A DNA stretch of 64,000 bases from Nothophaeocryptopus gaeumannii (GCA_031771865.1 JASISA010000042.1:799501-863500), one strand, 5' to 3'. Positions 30,843 to 41,590 are shown, counted from the stretch's first letter. Translations and numbers: made by a program. The notes: generated by a model from the sequence alone, not told the origin.

Positions 30843-31502
30843 TCACTTCTCAATAACCCTCCTCGTCCCCTCCACAATCAAGACATGCTCCGCCTCATGA
30901 ATCCTCGTCTGCAACTCCTCCAACTTCTTACAACCCTCAATGCTAACCTCCTGCTGCACAATCGGTTCACCCATGTCCACCTCCGCAATCACGTAGTGTA
31001 TCATGATTCCCGTCTTCGTTCTCGTGCCCTCCTCAAACTCCTTCCATGCCCGCTCGATACAATGCGCCCCGATCAAATCCCCATGCAACGAAGGATGTAG
31101 GTTTATGATCGGCACATTCGCCGCATGGAGAGGACTGAGAAACGAGGGTGTCACGATCCTCATGAATCCTGCGCAGACGACGATGTCTGGTTTATCCTCC
31201 AACACGAGCTTTCCAAGGTCTGCATCATAAGCTTTTCGCGCTTCGGGGAATTGTGCATTGGAAGAGTCGTCGGGGTATGTCCTTTTGTAAGGGAGGATGC
31301 CGTGGTATGTTGTGGGAATGTTTGCTGCTTGGGCTCGTTTGAGGCCGTAGGCGTCTTTGCGGTCTGAGATTACGCGGACGAAGGAGACATTTGGGAGACG
31401 AGAATTGGATTCGATCGAGGCGTCGATGAGGGCTTGGAGGTTGGAGCCGGAGCCGGATATGAGGACTGTTATGCGTGCTGCTGGCGAGGAGGCGGACTCC
31501 AT
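30843..31502 (-). CDS. ADE8: Phosphoribosylglycinamide formyltransferase (GAR transformylase)
   Basis: 219 residues, a normal length for a monofunctional fungal enzyme. It transfers a formyl group from 10-formyl-tetrahydrofolate to GAR in step 3 of purine synthesis, in the cytosol. Seen: the phosphate-binding loop ISGSGSNLQALIDA near the N-terminus, the folate and catalytic region VCAGFMRIVTPSFL, then NLHPSLHGDLIGAHCIERAW containing the catalytic Asn and His, and HYVIAEVDMGEPI with the catalytic Asp. Usual family sequence after NLHP is A/S-L-P/H-G, so this copy is standard. ATG at 31502 is the only sensible start. It is divergent from the small three-exon gene at 31881 and probably shares its promoter region (31503-31880). 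Confidence 0.94.
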   Translation of the reverse strand: MESASSPAARITVLISGSGSNLQALIDASIESNSRLPNVSFVRVISDRKDAYGLKRAQAANIPTTYHGILPYKRTYPDDSSNAQFPEARKAYDADLGKLVLEDKPDIVVCAGFMRIVTPSFLSPLHAANVPIINLHPSLHGDLIGAHCIERAWKEFEEGTRTKTGIMIHYVIAEVDMGEPIVQQEVSIEGCKKLEELQTRIHEAEHVLIVEGTRRVIEK

Positions 31503-31880
31503 GGTCGATCACACATGCAAGCCAGCTCACTCACCATGCCCGCAATTGGGAGTGAGGTGCCGTGAAGATTCACTTGACCGGAGACGCGCTTTCCCAAAAT
31601 TTCCCTGGCCTGACGTCGCGACACGTGACGGAGTTCACCCCGCGATCGGCAGGAACAATCCCTGCTAAGGTTTCTTGGCGAGATCTAGTCCGATCTCGAT
31701 GACGGCAAGAGCGTTTGAATGGTTGACGAAGGACCATTCTTTGTTGATGTGACGTTCGACTACCTCCCTCCCTGCAGAGACTTACAGCTTGTGTGAAGAG
31801 CTTGAATCAGATCATTATTCTACCTGAAGATATCTGAATTGTTTCATTGAACAGCAAAGAGCATTTCATTGAGTTACGGC
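31503..31880. other. shared upstream region of two divergent genes
   Basis: 378 bp between ADE8 (minus) and the small gene at 31881 (plus). It should contain both promoters; no specific site was identified. Confidence 0.45.
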
Positions 31881-32357
31881 ATGTCGAAACTAGTACGGAA
31901 CGCAGCGATTGGTGCTGGAGTTGTCGCTGCCGGAATCTTCCTACTTCCTCGATCACAGAAACCGTAAGCATATGGACGGATGGCATCGGAGACCAAGGCT
32001 GATGATAGGCCGTGTTAGACTTGACACATTCGCATCAGCAGCCGTCGCGGATCGATACTCAGCAGGAGGAGGGACGAAGACACATGCGCCGGGCTACGCA
32101 ACTACTAGAGGTACGAATATCATCCTCGTTGTGCCGAGGAAATGTTGTATGGTGGATGGGCTTGAAGACTGACTGGGCGGCGGCCAGGAACAGGAAATAG
32201 CGAAGACGTCGAGCAAAAACAGCTTCATCCTAAAGGCATCGATACCGCGCACTTCAAGGAGCATCAAGCGCAGCAGAAAGCGACAGAGAGCGGAGGCGGC
32301 GCACCTTTCGGCAAGAAGCTGAATGAAAGCGTATACGGCCACAAGGATGGCAAATAG
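31881..32357 (+). CDS. Small three-exon hypothetical protein, 114 aa
   Basis: Exons 31881-31963, 32019-32110 and 32188-32357 join with consistent phases (2, then 1) and give 114 residues. The introns are 55 bp (GTAAGC to GTTAG) and 77 bp (GTACGA to GGCCAG, with an ACTGAC-like branch). The protein begins MSKLVRNAAIGAGVVAAGIFLL, one short hydrophobic helix with a basic front that could target mitochondria or anchor in a membrane. It then becomes hydrophilic (KTHAPGYATTRG, SEDVEQKQLHPKG, GGGAPFGKKLNESVYGHKD). It was assembled from splice signals because no exon is long. The conserved-looking tail and clean phases support a real gene. Family not recognised. Confidence 0.6.
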
Positions 32358-32748
32358 ATTATATCAATGGATTCGGGATCGAGGAAGCAATAGAGCCAGC
32401 GCCAGTGTCTTTGGTTCAGCTTGGTGAAAGATGTTTTCGATGTAACCATTACGTGTACGCCATACCTGAAGAAAGATCTCCTTTGAGCGACATTTCAATA
32501 CGCCAGTCCCGGATGTTGCGATATTCCAGGTAAGGAAGCCTGTTCAAACGCCGATCGTTGACAGCTTGTTTGCCCAGTCCGACCTCCAAAATTCCCGGCA
32601 TCTTGAGACAGCCTTTCGATCAATCTCCGGGTGGCCTTCATCCGCCCAATTGTGAATGACAGCTATCAGCGGCTGAAACACCCTCCCAGAATTGCCTCAA
32701 GCTTGTCGAAGATGTCGATGTGCATCCGAGCCTTCCGAAGGTCGACGA
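32358..32748. other. convergent intergenic region
   Basis: 391 bp between the 3' ends of the small gene at 31881 and the C2H2 gene on the other strand; nothing else seen. Confidence 0.4.
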
Positions 32749-33456
32749 TCAGCGATACCTATGGTGGTAGTAACGCTTGGCCAACCATCTCCACAGCTTC
32801 TTCACCGCGCCGCCGTTCATGCCCTGAGAGCATGCCTTACTCGAGATGTGTTGGAAGAGGCTGGAAAGCATTGGGATGGGCTCGGAACATCGGGGACACT
32901 TGAACGGTTTGAGGCTGGTATCCTGATGGTAGCTTGCATCGCCCGCCAACATCTCTTCTCGGAATTCCTTGCCGAGGTACTTTTTCCACTGAAAACATTG
33001 TGCGGCCAAGCGGTTGAGGCTCGCAAGGTTCTCGCCAGATTCGCACTTGCCGGATTGCATGTGGATGATCATGCCGAAATAGGTCGAAAACATTCGGTGG
33101 CAGCATAGACAGCGGACCGTGAGCGGGAGGTGGATGATTCGGTGCTGTCGAGTAAGGTTTGGTCAGTGGAAAGCCTTGCGAAGTTCAAGCAGGGCATACA
33201 CACATTGTCCAGCTCATTCTGATCGTTGAACGGCGGGTGATCGCAGTCGGGATCCTCGCAGATGAAATGTTCGTGTACGGCCATGTTTTTTCGTACCAGG
33301 TGGAAGGCGGGGTTCTCCAGAGGTATCGTCCTGAAGAACGCCGCTCAGGTTGATGTTGCTGAAATATGGTTTGGCTCGTCCAGGATGGTACCGCTGGGCA
33401 GTTCGTCCAACGAACGCGGCCAGAACACGATCAAACGACATCTTGGATAGCGGCAT
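32749..33456 (-). CDS. C2H2 zinc-finger protein (at least three exons, 5' end uncertain)
   Basis: Exons (minus strand) 33392-33456, 33204-33330 and 32749-33144 join in frame and give 195 residues. The introns are 61 bp (GTACCA to TTCAG) and 59 bp (GTGTGT to CGACAG). Seen: FICEDPDCDHPPFNDQNELDN then HRIIH, a C2H2-like unit; VRCLCCHRMFSTYF...H..SGKC, a second; and KCPRCSEPIPMLSSLFQHI..KAC, a third. LNRLAAQCFQWKKYL between them recalls a fungal family of multi-finger proteins. DNA or RNA binding is likely but the target is unknown. The first exon shown starts at MPLSKMSF (33456). A further open frame (33467-33691, MQAFEGSP, with SRCKHYW) may be an upstream exon, but its junction was not resolved. 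Confidence 0.65.
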
Positions 33457-34000
33457 GCTGCATCTTTCAGATTCCGTGGACAATCATGTCGGCAGTCTCA
33501 TCTCCGCTTCTGCGATCTGGCTCCTGGTCTGTCCAGCGATAGCATTGGCCCGCATAGCTCAGAGTTCGATTGGCATCCTTCTCGTGTACCTGGAGCAGAA
33601 AACACAGCACGGAAGGTGAAGGGATATCGTGCCAATAGTGCTTGCAGCGCGAAAGGACGCGTGAGGTCGGCGAACCCTCAAAAGCTTGCATCGCGGAATT
33701 GATGGGAGCTCAGCAAATATTCAAACGTAACTGACTTGCTTCTAATCAATGCTCATGGCTCCTCAGCCGAGTCGTGATTCGCGCAGCTGACCCCATTCCG
33801 CGGCTCCATTCTCTGCCAAGTGCACATCCTCCATCCTTCCAGGCACCTTCGTCCCGAGGCGTCAAGCCCCATAGAGACACCGTGTCGTACAAAGAGCAGC
33901 TATTGTCTGAAGCAAAGTAGGCAGTTACTCTTTCTTCTTCCTACTTTCTAGTCCACTCACAAAGCCCTTGACGAACGCCTCGACCTGTTATCACCAGATA
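33457..34000. other. upstream region of two divergent genes
   Basis: Contains the possible upstream exon 33467-33691 of the C2H2 gene and the leader of the AAA ATPase gene. No other feature seen. Confidence 0.4.
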
Positions 34001-35650
34001 ATGGCTTCGACTCAACCCTTCAGCGTCATGAACGAAGCAGCTCGTCTCCAACAACAACCCTACCAACTCTTCGACGACGTCCTGGACCTCTCCTCTGCAA
34101 AGACAGCCGACCATGACATTCAGTACGTCACAGCTCTACGGTCCGCCTTTCCTGAAATGATTGTGACTGCTATCCCGGCCGGCAATGTTCCTCTACTCGC
34201 ATTCGCCGCTTCAGGCTTTGCATCTCGTGAACTGGACCAGGAAACCGACTCTTTCGCTTCCTGGAGAGGATACGTTGGACCTTCAGCGTCTTCTCGGACT
34301 GGACAGCTAGCTGAAGCCGTTCATTTTGCGAAGTATCGGTACTCGTGGAGCGGCGAGAATTTCATATTGTATACCGTGGGTGCTATACAATATGTTCTCA
34401 AGGAACGCAGACCGCATGAGCATCCTCTAGGCCCTTCGACTGCCACGGATGAGTTGATCAAAGCCGTGGGGAGCTGGTTGCTCGACGATGTGGTTTGGGT
34501 CTATGACAATTACTGGTACCAGGACAAGAGGCTCTACAAGCAGGTGGAGAAGATGAGCTGGGATAACGTGATTCTAGATGAGCGGATGAAGAAGGAACTT
34601 ACCGAGTCTGCTGAGAAGTTCTTTACTTCGAAGGATGTTTATGATGATCTTGGAGTTCCGTGGAAGCGAGGGTTGTTGTTTCATGGCCCTCCCGGGTAAG
34701 CAACTGAAAGCCGGAAGGCATCTAACGTCTGAGACACACGCTAACTTCCCGCCCTTTCCGTCTGAAGAAATGGAAAAACTGTGTCTATCAAGGCTCTGAT
34801 GCATACTCTGCTAGCGAGGAAAAGTCCGATCCCGACGTTGTATGTCAAGAGTGCACCCCAGGTCTACAATATCAACGCTGTGTTTCAGCAAGCCAGGGCA
34901 CTGAGTCCGTGCATGTTGATTCTAGAGGACATTGAGACAATCGTCACGCCACGGACCAGATCGTACTTCTTTAACCAGCTTGACGGTCTGGAAGATAACA
35001 GTGGCCTGTTTGTGGTCGGCTCCACAAACTTCTTGGATCAACTTGATCCTGGGCTGACCAGTCGACCGAGCCGGTTTGATAGGAAGTACCTCTTTCCCCT
35101 TCCAAATCAGCACGAGAGGACGCTCTATTGCGAATACTGGCGACAAAAGGTTGCGCATAAGAAGGAGATCAAGTTCCCGGAGAAATTGTGCCCTGCCATG
35201 GCCAAGGTCACGGACGGGTTCTCATTTGCGTTCTTGCAGGAGTGTTTCGTGGCGAGTCTGCTCTTCCTGGCTCACCAGGCTGGCAAGGCATCCGACGATG
35301 ATGATAAGGATGACCTGGAGAAGTATGAGCTTTGGAGAGTGTTCAAGAAACAAGCGGACGTTTTGAGGAAGGAGATCCGGAACCAGACCAGTCCCTCCGC
35401 CGTCGAACAGAATCGAGCATCCACGATTGTTGATGGAGATGTACAATCCTTCGTGGACTTGAGCGAAGCCTCCGGTAGACGGCCCTCAAGCTTGCCGGCC
35501 AGACAAAACGCTTTGCCAGTCGTCGATCAGCACGGCGGCATCCTTAACAGACTTGAGAATATTCATCTCAAAGACGAAAAAGTTGCTGCGCTGCCAGGTC
35601 AGTACGGGAAGAGGACGATCATCAACAGCGCCGCATATCAGCTTCTGTAG
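34001..35650 (+). CDS. AAA-family ATPase, fungal (two exons)
   Basis: Exons 34001-34695 and 34768-35650 are joined by a 72-bp intron (GTAAGC to CTGAAG, phase 2) to give 525 residues. The junction falls inside Walker A and restores GPPGNGKTVSIKAL (about residues 228-241), which confirms the splice. Walker B is MLILEDIETIV, with sensor 1 (VVGSTNFLDQLD) and an Arg-finger region (SRPSRFDRKYLF) as in classical AAA proteins. The N-terminal 220 residues lack the membrane anchor expected of Bcs1, so a soluble AAA protein of the broad Bcs1/YjoB-like group is a better call. The C-terminal part is disordered. Role and substrate are unknown. The frame extends upstream only to a TTG; the ATG at 34001 is the first. 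Confidence 0.85.
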
Positions 35651-36442
35651 ATGGAAGATGGGATTGTGGCTGCGAGTGATCGTGCATATCCCCAGACTAG
35701 ATGGTGGCTTGAGCCTGCGGTACTGCGATACTTGGGCGTGTTTGGGAGCTGCTGAAGTCGAATCACAGTGCTTCGGCAGCACATGCTATCCTAAGCAGTC
35801 TCATGCTCGATGATGTCGGTGCGATGGGTGATGTGGCATGGTTGTCTGATAGCTCTCTAGAGCGGAACTCTATCCGCCTGCTGTTGCGTCAGCTCATACG
35901 AGTTGTTGTTGTTCCTTGCCATGCTTCCTTACTTCGCCTGCGCAAGAACTTAGCCAAAGCTCGAGATGATGTCGTACCAACATGGGTCAGTGCAGAGATT
36001 TTTGCAACTCATGACTTAAAATGAACGGTGTGCCACAATGTTTCTCCGCGCTCCGTAAAGTAGCGAATCAAATTCGTGGAGATGATAGAGTGCCGGGATA
36101 GCGTGGCTGAAAAGCAGGGAAGAGGTGGTCGGCTCGTTGCCAAGCTCTTGACCATGAGCTTAGTTGAGCTTAGTTAAGCTTAGCATGTGGCTTGACGATG
36201 GCGCGAGCGCAACCGCCCACTCTTCAGCCTTCCTGGTGCTGCACTGATAGTCATGTCCATGCCCTCGTCCTTGCCTGCTCTGCTGAGCTCCTCCTTACGT
36301 CGTCCGTATGACGCGGTCGTACCAAGTACCGTGTACAGAGGCCTTGATATACTCGCTTCCGCAACAGCTGGAACTGAAGAGCAGGGAAGCTCCGGAGCGC
36401 CCCGAGCGCATTGATCAGGCCGAGAGAAGATCAGCCGCAAAC
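35651..36442. other. intergenic region with short direct repeats
   Basis: No gene recognised. At 36155-36185 the motif GAGCTTAGTT occurs in tandem with small changes. An in-frame ATG at 36308 lies upstream of the preferred start of the next gene. Confidence 0.45.
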
Positions 36443-38446
36443 ATGTCAGAACAGAACGAGAAGCAAGATATCACGTCGCAACCCGACGCGACCAAGACGC
36501 AAAAGCTGGGCAATGAGAACCCGGCCCAGACAGGGTCAGCGGATACAAACGGTCAGCCGAAGGAGAAGCAGGAGCAAGATGGCACTGAGCCCATGCCGAA
36601 GAGTGATACCGAGAAGTCGAAGGCAGGTCCTTCGGGCGGGTTTTCTTCCACTCCTATCCCGAAAAGACCGTCCGGATATACATTGAAGGTTACGATCCAT
36701 CGTGCTGAGAATCTCCCGATGGCGGACATCAACGGATTTTCCAGCGATCCGTACTGCCTTGCACAATTGAACACAGATACGCCCATGCGACACAAGGAAG
36801 ACCCGCCGCTGAGATGGCGAACATCCACTGTGCGCAAGAACACGGAGCCACAATGGAACGAGGATTGGGTGATCGCCAACGTGCCATCTTCTGGCTTCAA
36901 GCTGAAAATCCGAGTCTACGATGAAGACCCGGCCGACAAGGATGACTTGCTCGGAAAGATTCACGTCACGGTGCCTTCGATTGGAGACGACTGGCCTGGA
37001 ATCAAAAATCAAGGGTACAGACTTCTCGCTCGAGACGGAAGCAGGAGAGCGTATCTGCTGCAGGCTGTGACCACTTGTTTCCGCCAAAATAAGCATTTCC
37101 GCGGGCATCTGTATATCAGCATTGAGATGCTTGGCCGCACTGCAGAGGACGGACAGAATGGACGCCTGTATTCCATTGGACCTTGCCGTTGGACACGTCA
37201 TTTTTCGCCCATACTCGGAAGACTTGTTAAGATCAAGGAGCCAGATAAGGATGACGATGATAAGCAGCAGCAGCAGCAGCAGCCACCACAGACCAATGGA
37301 GAGAACGGGAAGCCTCGATCTCCCCAGAAGAAGGTCGAGCACTACAATTTCCAGGCAAACCAATTCCAGCTCTCAGGACCTGTTCCCGCGCAGCTCTATC
37401 ATCGCTACGTAGAATTCGAGCCCTGGGTCTCCAGGATGTTCACCAGCTCTGGCCTCTCAGGCGTGATCATGGGGAAGGCACTTCACCACCAGCACACACG
37501 CGTCTACAATTTCGGCAGATCGACTATCTGGGGCGATTTCCCAAATGGACCGTGCCCTGAAATGACCCGAAAATTCCTCGAGCTTTGTCACTATGATCAG
37601 GGCGGGCGAATCTACACGTATGTCATCACGCTGGATGCGCTCTGGAGATTCACCGAGACAGGGAAGGAATTCGGAATTGACATGTTAAGCAAACACACGA
37701 TGCACAGTGATGTCTCCATCTATATAGCATTTAGTGGAGAGTTCTTCATTCGTCGTTTGAAGTACGCCAACCGACCTTCGCCACCGGAGCCAGTGGAAGA
37801 GTCGTCACAGTCCCACCCGCCAGCTCATAAACAGAATGAAGAACATCCACCCACGAATGTTTCTGAAGGGCCACCTGAGGATGACCCTCCAAAGGATCCA
37901 AAGTACTATGAGCTTGTCATTGACAACGATTCTGGCACCTATAGACCGAATGCCGATCTTCTGCCACTGTTGAAAGAGTACCTCGCTCGACAGCTCCCAG
38001 GTTTGCACATCTTGACCCTCGATTGTAACAAGGATTCAGAACGCCAACAGCGAATGAAGGCCGAGCAGCGCGAGCGCAAGAAGCAAGAGGGCGATCATAT
38101 CATATACACTCAAGGCTCTAGGAGTTCCAGTATCAGCTCTTCGGACATCGATGACTTGGATCAACGACAAGCAGGCCTGGAAGATGAGAGCGCCGTGGAA
38201 AGGGAGCATGGACCCTTCTCGCAGGCTGCCAAGGACGCAAAGTTACGGAACAAGAGCAGAATGCAGAAGATGAAGAACGATTACCACTACAATCCAAAGC
38301 ATGCAAGACCCGGGGCAATCGAGGAGGACGCGCCGAGTAACAGTGCTGCAGCTGCCTCGAGCACCCCAGTTGGCAATGGCGGAGTGCAGAACAGTGATGC
38401 GCTGAAGCAGTCCAATCACCCTACAACGACTGGGCCTGCTTCTTGA
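36443..38446 (+). CDS. C2-domain protein, fungal hypothetical
   Basis: From ATG 36443 (context AAACATGTCAG) 667 residues; an in-frame ATG at 36308 in poor context would add 45. The N-terminus (1-70) is polar. A C2 domain spans about 75-210: YTLKVTIHRAENLP, DINGFSSDPYC, W.TS.VRKNTEPQWNEDW, and IRVYDEDPADKDDLLGK. Asp residues at the usual Ca2+-loop places suggest Ca2+ and phospholipid binding. A second conserved region follows (YHRYVEFEPWVSRMF, FGRSTIWGDFPNG, MTRKFLELCHYDQGG, IYIAFSGEFFIRR), then a charged, disordered tail. The layout is typical of filamentous-fungal C2 proteins of unknown role, probably peripheral to membranes. One exon. Confidence 0.85.
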   Translation: MSEQNEKQDITSQPDATKTQKLGNENPAQTGSADTNGQPKEKQEQDGTEPMPKSDTEKSKAGPSGGFSSTPIPKRPSGYTLKVTIHRAENLPMADINGFSSDPYCLAQLNTDTPMRHKEDPPLRWRTSTVRKNTEPQWNEDWVIANVPSSGFKLKIRVYDEDPADKDDLLGKIHVTVPSIGDDWPGIKNQGYRLLARDGSRRAYLLQAVTTCFRQNKHFRGHLYISIEMLGRTAEDGQNGRLYSIGPCRWTRHFSPILGRLVKIKEPDKDDDDKQQQQQQPPQTNGENGKPRSPQKKVEHYNFQANQFQLSGPVPAQLYHRYVEFEPWVSRMFTSSGLSGVIMGKALHHQHTRVYNFGRSTIWGDFPNGPCPEMTRKFLELCHYDQGGRIYTYVITLDALWRFTETGKEFGIDMLSKHTMHSDVSIYIAFSGEFFIRRLKYANRPSPPEPVEESSQSHPPAHKQNEEHPPTNVSEGPPEDDPPKDPKYYELVIDNDSGTYRPNADLLPLLKEYLARQLPGLHILTLDCNKDSERQQRMKAEQRERKKQEGDHIIYTQGSRSSSISSSDIDDLDQRQAGLEDESAVEREHGPFSQAAKDAKLRNKSRMQKMKNDYHYNPKHARPGAIEEDAPSNSAAAASSTPVGNGGVQNSDALKQSNHPTTTGPAS

Positions 38447-38993
38447 ACGTGTTCAATATAGGGACGGATTGTCTTGGACTCGGTCATCCTGTCATCGCTT
38501 TTGTGTCGCAGCGTACGCGTCGTGTTTGGAGCTTTGTTCAATCTTGATTTTGATACCCGCATGCTGTTTCTTTGCTGCTCTTCGCAGCTTGTGTAGTTAG
38601 TATCACGAAGTACATATAATTGCGGATCTACTACTTCTTGCAGCAATGGGCCAAGAACCCGACGGTTAATAGCGATCGACCCTATGGGACAGTGACACAA
38701 CAGGTAGGTTTATGGGTCGGTCTTATCTTACAGTACCAAGACCTCATTGCCATGGCGCACGGCCTCTTTGCCAAGTGAAGGTTGTGACACTGACAAGTTC
38801 ACGGCCCTCTCATGATGTCAGCGCCTTTCCTGCTCCTGAGACCGGATTATCTTGAAGCCAAGAGGTGGCAACACTCGTGTGAGCAGGTCATCGATAGTGG
38901 CGCGGAGTAATCAGTGATCAATGGTGGTTCTTGGTGAGCAGAGAGGTAGGGATATGCTGCAAGTCATGTCCACGGCTCAACTTCGACGGTACG
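38447..38993. other. intergenic region, nothing recognised
   Basis: No supported gene or repeat. Confidence 0.4.
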
Positions 38994-39905
38994 ATGGAAT
39001 ACAAGGGGGAGCAAGCAGGTGCTGCGTCTGTCCACGAGCCAATGCACAGCTTGAAGTACTGTAATAAAGTGGAGGTTGTGGGTGTGCGCTGGCAGGGCGG
39101 CGGAGATGTGCGACAGCGTGGGGAAAGCGGGAAGCGAAATCTTTCGAGCGATGAGCTTGCTTCTTCTCATCACTCTCCCACCCTTTTCATGTTCAGCCTT
39201 GCAGCTCGCACCTCCACTCTGGTGTGTACACCATGGTACCACATCCCATCCATACAGGTCCGTCGCGTGTGTGACTGCCCCATCCAGGACCAGGTGCATC
39301 GGGCCTATCGAGTGAGGCTGCCAGCCCACGACGGCGGCGTTGATGAAACGCTTCTGCTACGACTTCGAGATAATAGGCCCGACGACACTCTCGCTGCCAA
39401 GTCGGTGGCATTGCAACTCTCCGCTGCCGTCTCGTCACCTAAGTTGATCCCCGGTCTCCGACGCGCAGGACAGCTGTCTTGTCACGACGCATCAGCATTG
39501 GAAAGCGGCGATCTGCTGCATAGAAATTCTCATCGGCTTTCCGCTCTCAGAGCCGGCGGAGCAACGACGCAGCCTCCACCAAAGCCACACCGACATGGCG
39601 TGGTCCGCTCTCATCGGACAAGACGTCGAACAGGAGTGAGAGTTACATTACCGCCTTGGCTGATACTCTTGATTCTCGGCTCCCTCACCGAAGCGCTCAT
39701 TTTACTCGTCGGGAGCCTGCTTTACCCGCTCACGCCCAGAATCTCTGTCTCAACGGTCCGGCGCGGCGCTGCTTGCATGACTGCGTTCCCCGGTTGCTTG
39801 TGCTCCCTGCACACCACCTTCGCCTGCACAGGCATGCTTGGCTCGTCCGTGTTGGGTCACATGCTCCATGATGAGCTGGTAATTCTGCAACGGCCTACGT
39901 CTTAG
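38994..39905 (+). CDS. Orphan open reading frame, 303 aa, doubtful
   Basis: An unbroken frame from ATG 38994 to TAG 39905 with no competing gene on the other strand. Such a length is uncommon by chance at this base composition. The product is rich in His, Arg, Ser and Leu. One hydrophobic stretch (PPWLILLILGSLTEALILLV) lies at about residues 221-240. No domain, signal peptide or family resemblance was found, and codon use does not decide the matter. It may be a lineage-specific gene or chance. Confidence 0.22.
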   Translation: MEYKGEQAGAASVHEPMHSLKYCNKVEVVGVRWQGGGDVRQRGESGKRNLSSDELASSHHSPTLFMFSLAARTSTLVCTPWYHIPSIQVRRVCDCPIQDQVHRAYRVRLPAHDGGVDETLLLRLRDNRPDDTLAAKSVALQLSAAVSSPKLIPGLRRAGQLSCHDASALESGDLLHRNSHRLSALRAGGATTQPPPKPHRHGVVRSHRTRRRTGVRVTLPPWLILLILGSLTEALILLVGSLLYPLTPRISVSTVRRGAACMTAFPGCLCSLHTTFACTGMLGSSVLGHMLHDELVILQRPTS

Positions 39906-40124
39906 CTGAGGTGATCTGGCTTGCTCGGCGTTATCAAACATCCTGCCGCCAAGTACTTCCATACGTTCCACCATCCCACTCGGTGGCAGCCTCACCTTGT
40001 GGAGTCGTGGGAGGTTGCCTGGGAGGAAAGTGTATCCGCTGAAGACATTCGGTATAAAGCTGCCACCTCCCCCGTCGGATCGTGAGGTAGGTCCATTCCA
40101 GTTCTCGATCCACATTCAACCTCT

Positions 40125-40164
40125 ACACAAGAAATCCTCTATACAAGAAATCCTCTATACAAGA
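40125..40164. repeat. 16-bp tandem repeat in a gene leader
   Basis: Two full copies of a 16-bp unit (ATACAAGAAATCCTCT; the first copy reads ACAC at its start) and half of a third, ending 32 bp before the ATG at 40196. Confidence 0.8.
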
Positions 40165-40195
40165 TATACAAGACAACCTATTTACATCAGAAAAT

Positions 40196-40609
40196 ATGGA
40201 CGGCCTCTGGACCAAGAGTCAACCCACCCCCGCTCAACTCACTCAAGCCGCTCAGGCTACCAACCTCGAAAAGATCCGCCAGGGCCTCTTACCTGGGACA
40301 TGGCTCCAGCTCTCACCAGTCACGTCGCCTAAAGTCGCTGAAGAGAAGTGGCTTGCACTCTCGCCCAAGACTTCGCCGCTTCCGTCTCCAGCCGTGCACG
40401 CTGCTGCCAGCCCAGCCGAAGTCAAGGAGGATATCTCGCTGTCGATGCCAAACGCTGCTGGCTTCCTCACCAACGCCGGCCTAGCCCATCGATCGTCGTC
40501 CGTCAGTTCCGACGGCAGCATCAAGCCGCGTGCTTTGGGTTACAACATCGTCTCCGCGCATGTCGATGAGCGGGAGGCTATCGGTCTCACTCGCTTCCTC
40601 CGCAACTGA
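40196..40609 (+). CDS. Small Ser/Pro-rich hypothetical protein
   Basis: 137 residues starting MDGLWTKSQPTPAQLTQAAQ. It alternates short amphipathic and Ser/Pro stretches (LSPVTSPK, LALSPKTSPLPSP) and ends VDEREAIGLTRFLRN. No signal peptide or membrane segment; probably cytosolic or nuclear and largely disordered. The 5' leader carries a 16-bp tandem repeat. Family not recognised; the codon pattern and clean start (AAAATATGGA) favour a real gene. Confidence 0.55.
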   Translation: MDGLWTKSQPTPAQLTQAAQATNLEKIRQGLLPGTWLQLSPVTSPKVAEEKWLALSPKTSPLPSPAVHAAASPAEVKEDISLSMPNAAGFLTNAGLAHRSSSVSSDGSIKPRALGYNIVSAHVDEREAIGLTRFLRN

Positions 40610-41179
40610 TGAGTGGAACGCAACCACCGATGACAACTTCCAATCAAACGTCAGCGCTTCGACCCACAATATGATCGATATGTAGCGCTGCGACAACGCT
40701 TTATGGCATGCGGGGTGTCAATGACGCGACCTACGCGTTCTGCCTCTACCAAAATCAACAAACCCACAACTTCCGGCATCACTTCGCCGCATGGCAACCA
40801 TTGCGACTCGGGAGACTCGCGCGTGTGCTCGCGCTTTTCCTCTTCGACTGAAATGACGGCCAGTGGATGTGGCGTCCGGAGTATTTATTGTAGCAACGGC
40901 ATTGAGGATTGTTCCGGTTCGTGGAGGAGCTCGCCGATAGACCGGATGTATCTAGTGCTCGACGCAAATTTGACAAGTGAGCAACCGGAAATTCCTACCA
41001 TCTCTGTTGCATCGAATCTTGGTTGATAGAATTTGTATACTGTCACCTGAAACTCATCAGCATTTGACTACGAGATTAAGGTTCCTCCTTACCCCAGATG
41101 TTAGCCTGGGCACCGTCGGGCCCTGATATTAGTCTAGTGCGCTTGGTAAAAAGTTTGTTTCAAGACTTCAGTCTCCTTA

Positions 41180-41389
41180 ATGTCAGCGACGCACTTCAAT
41201 CTTTCTCGTCTCTCAATCCTGCTTGACGCAGCTACTTGTAATCGCTGTGACTCTAAAGCTCGCGATTTCTTCCAAGGCTACCTGCACGTTCAGCAGACGG
41301 GCTGCGCTGCAACCATGTCAGATATTCGGGACCTCGAGGAGCGTCTCTCCAATGCCAGACGCTACATTCGCAAGATTGAGCAGAAGTAG
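41180..41389 (+). CDS. Short Cys-containing frame, possibly a remnant at the edge of the UBL array
   Basis: 69 residues from ATG 41180, ending in a short charged helix (MSDIRDLEERLSNARRYIRK) before TAG. Just after the stop another frame reads CNCRKCDRLQNLHDQDEDIRIELQK, which looks like a continuation with a CxCxxC motif. This suggests a broken gene rather than a complete small one. Relation to the UBL units downstream is only positional. Confidence 0.25.
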   Translation: MSATHFNLSRLSILLDAATCNRCDSKARDFFQGYLHVQQTGCAATMSDIRDLEERLSNARRYIRKIEQK

Positions 41390-41590
41390 ACGATCACGGC
41401 CTCGTATGTAACTGCAGGAAATGCGATCGTCTGCAGAATCTCCACGACCAGGACGAGGACATCAGAATCGAGCTCCAAAAGATTGGAGGACGGCGCTGAT
41501 CATGCAACAACGGGTCTGAAAGATGTGAAGGAGCTCTTCTATGGTTGGTGTCTCAACCTCCGTGCAAGACACAATAGCCACACCGACAGA

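Noticed and set aside
36536..37363. 275-codon minus-strand frame
   Set aside because: It lies antisense to the well-supported C2 domain and has no domain of its own.
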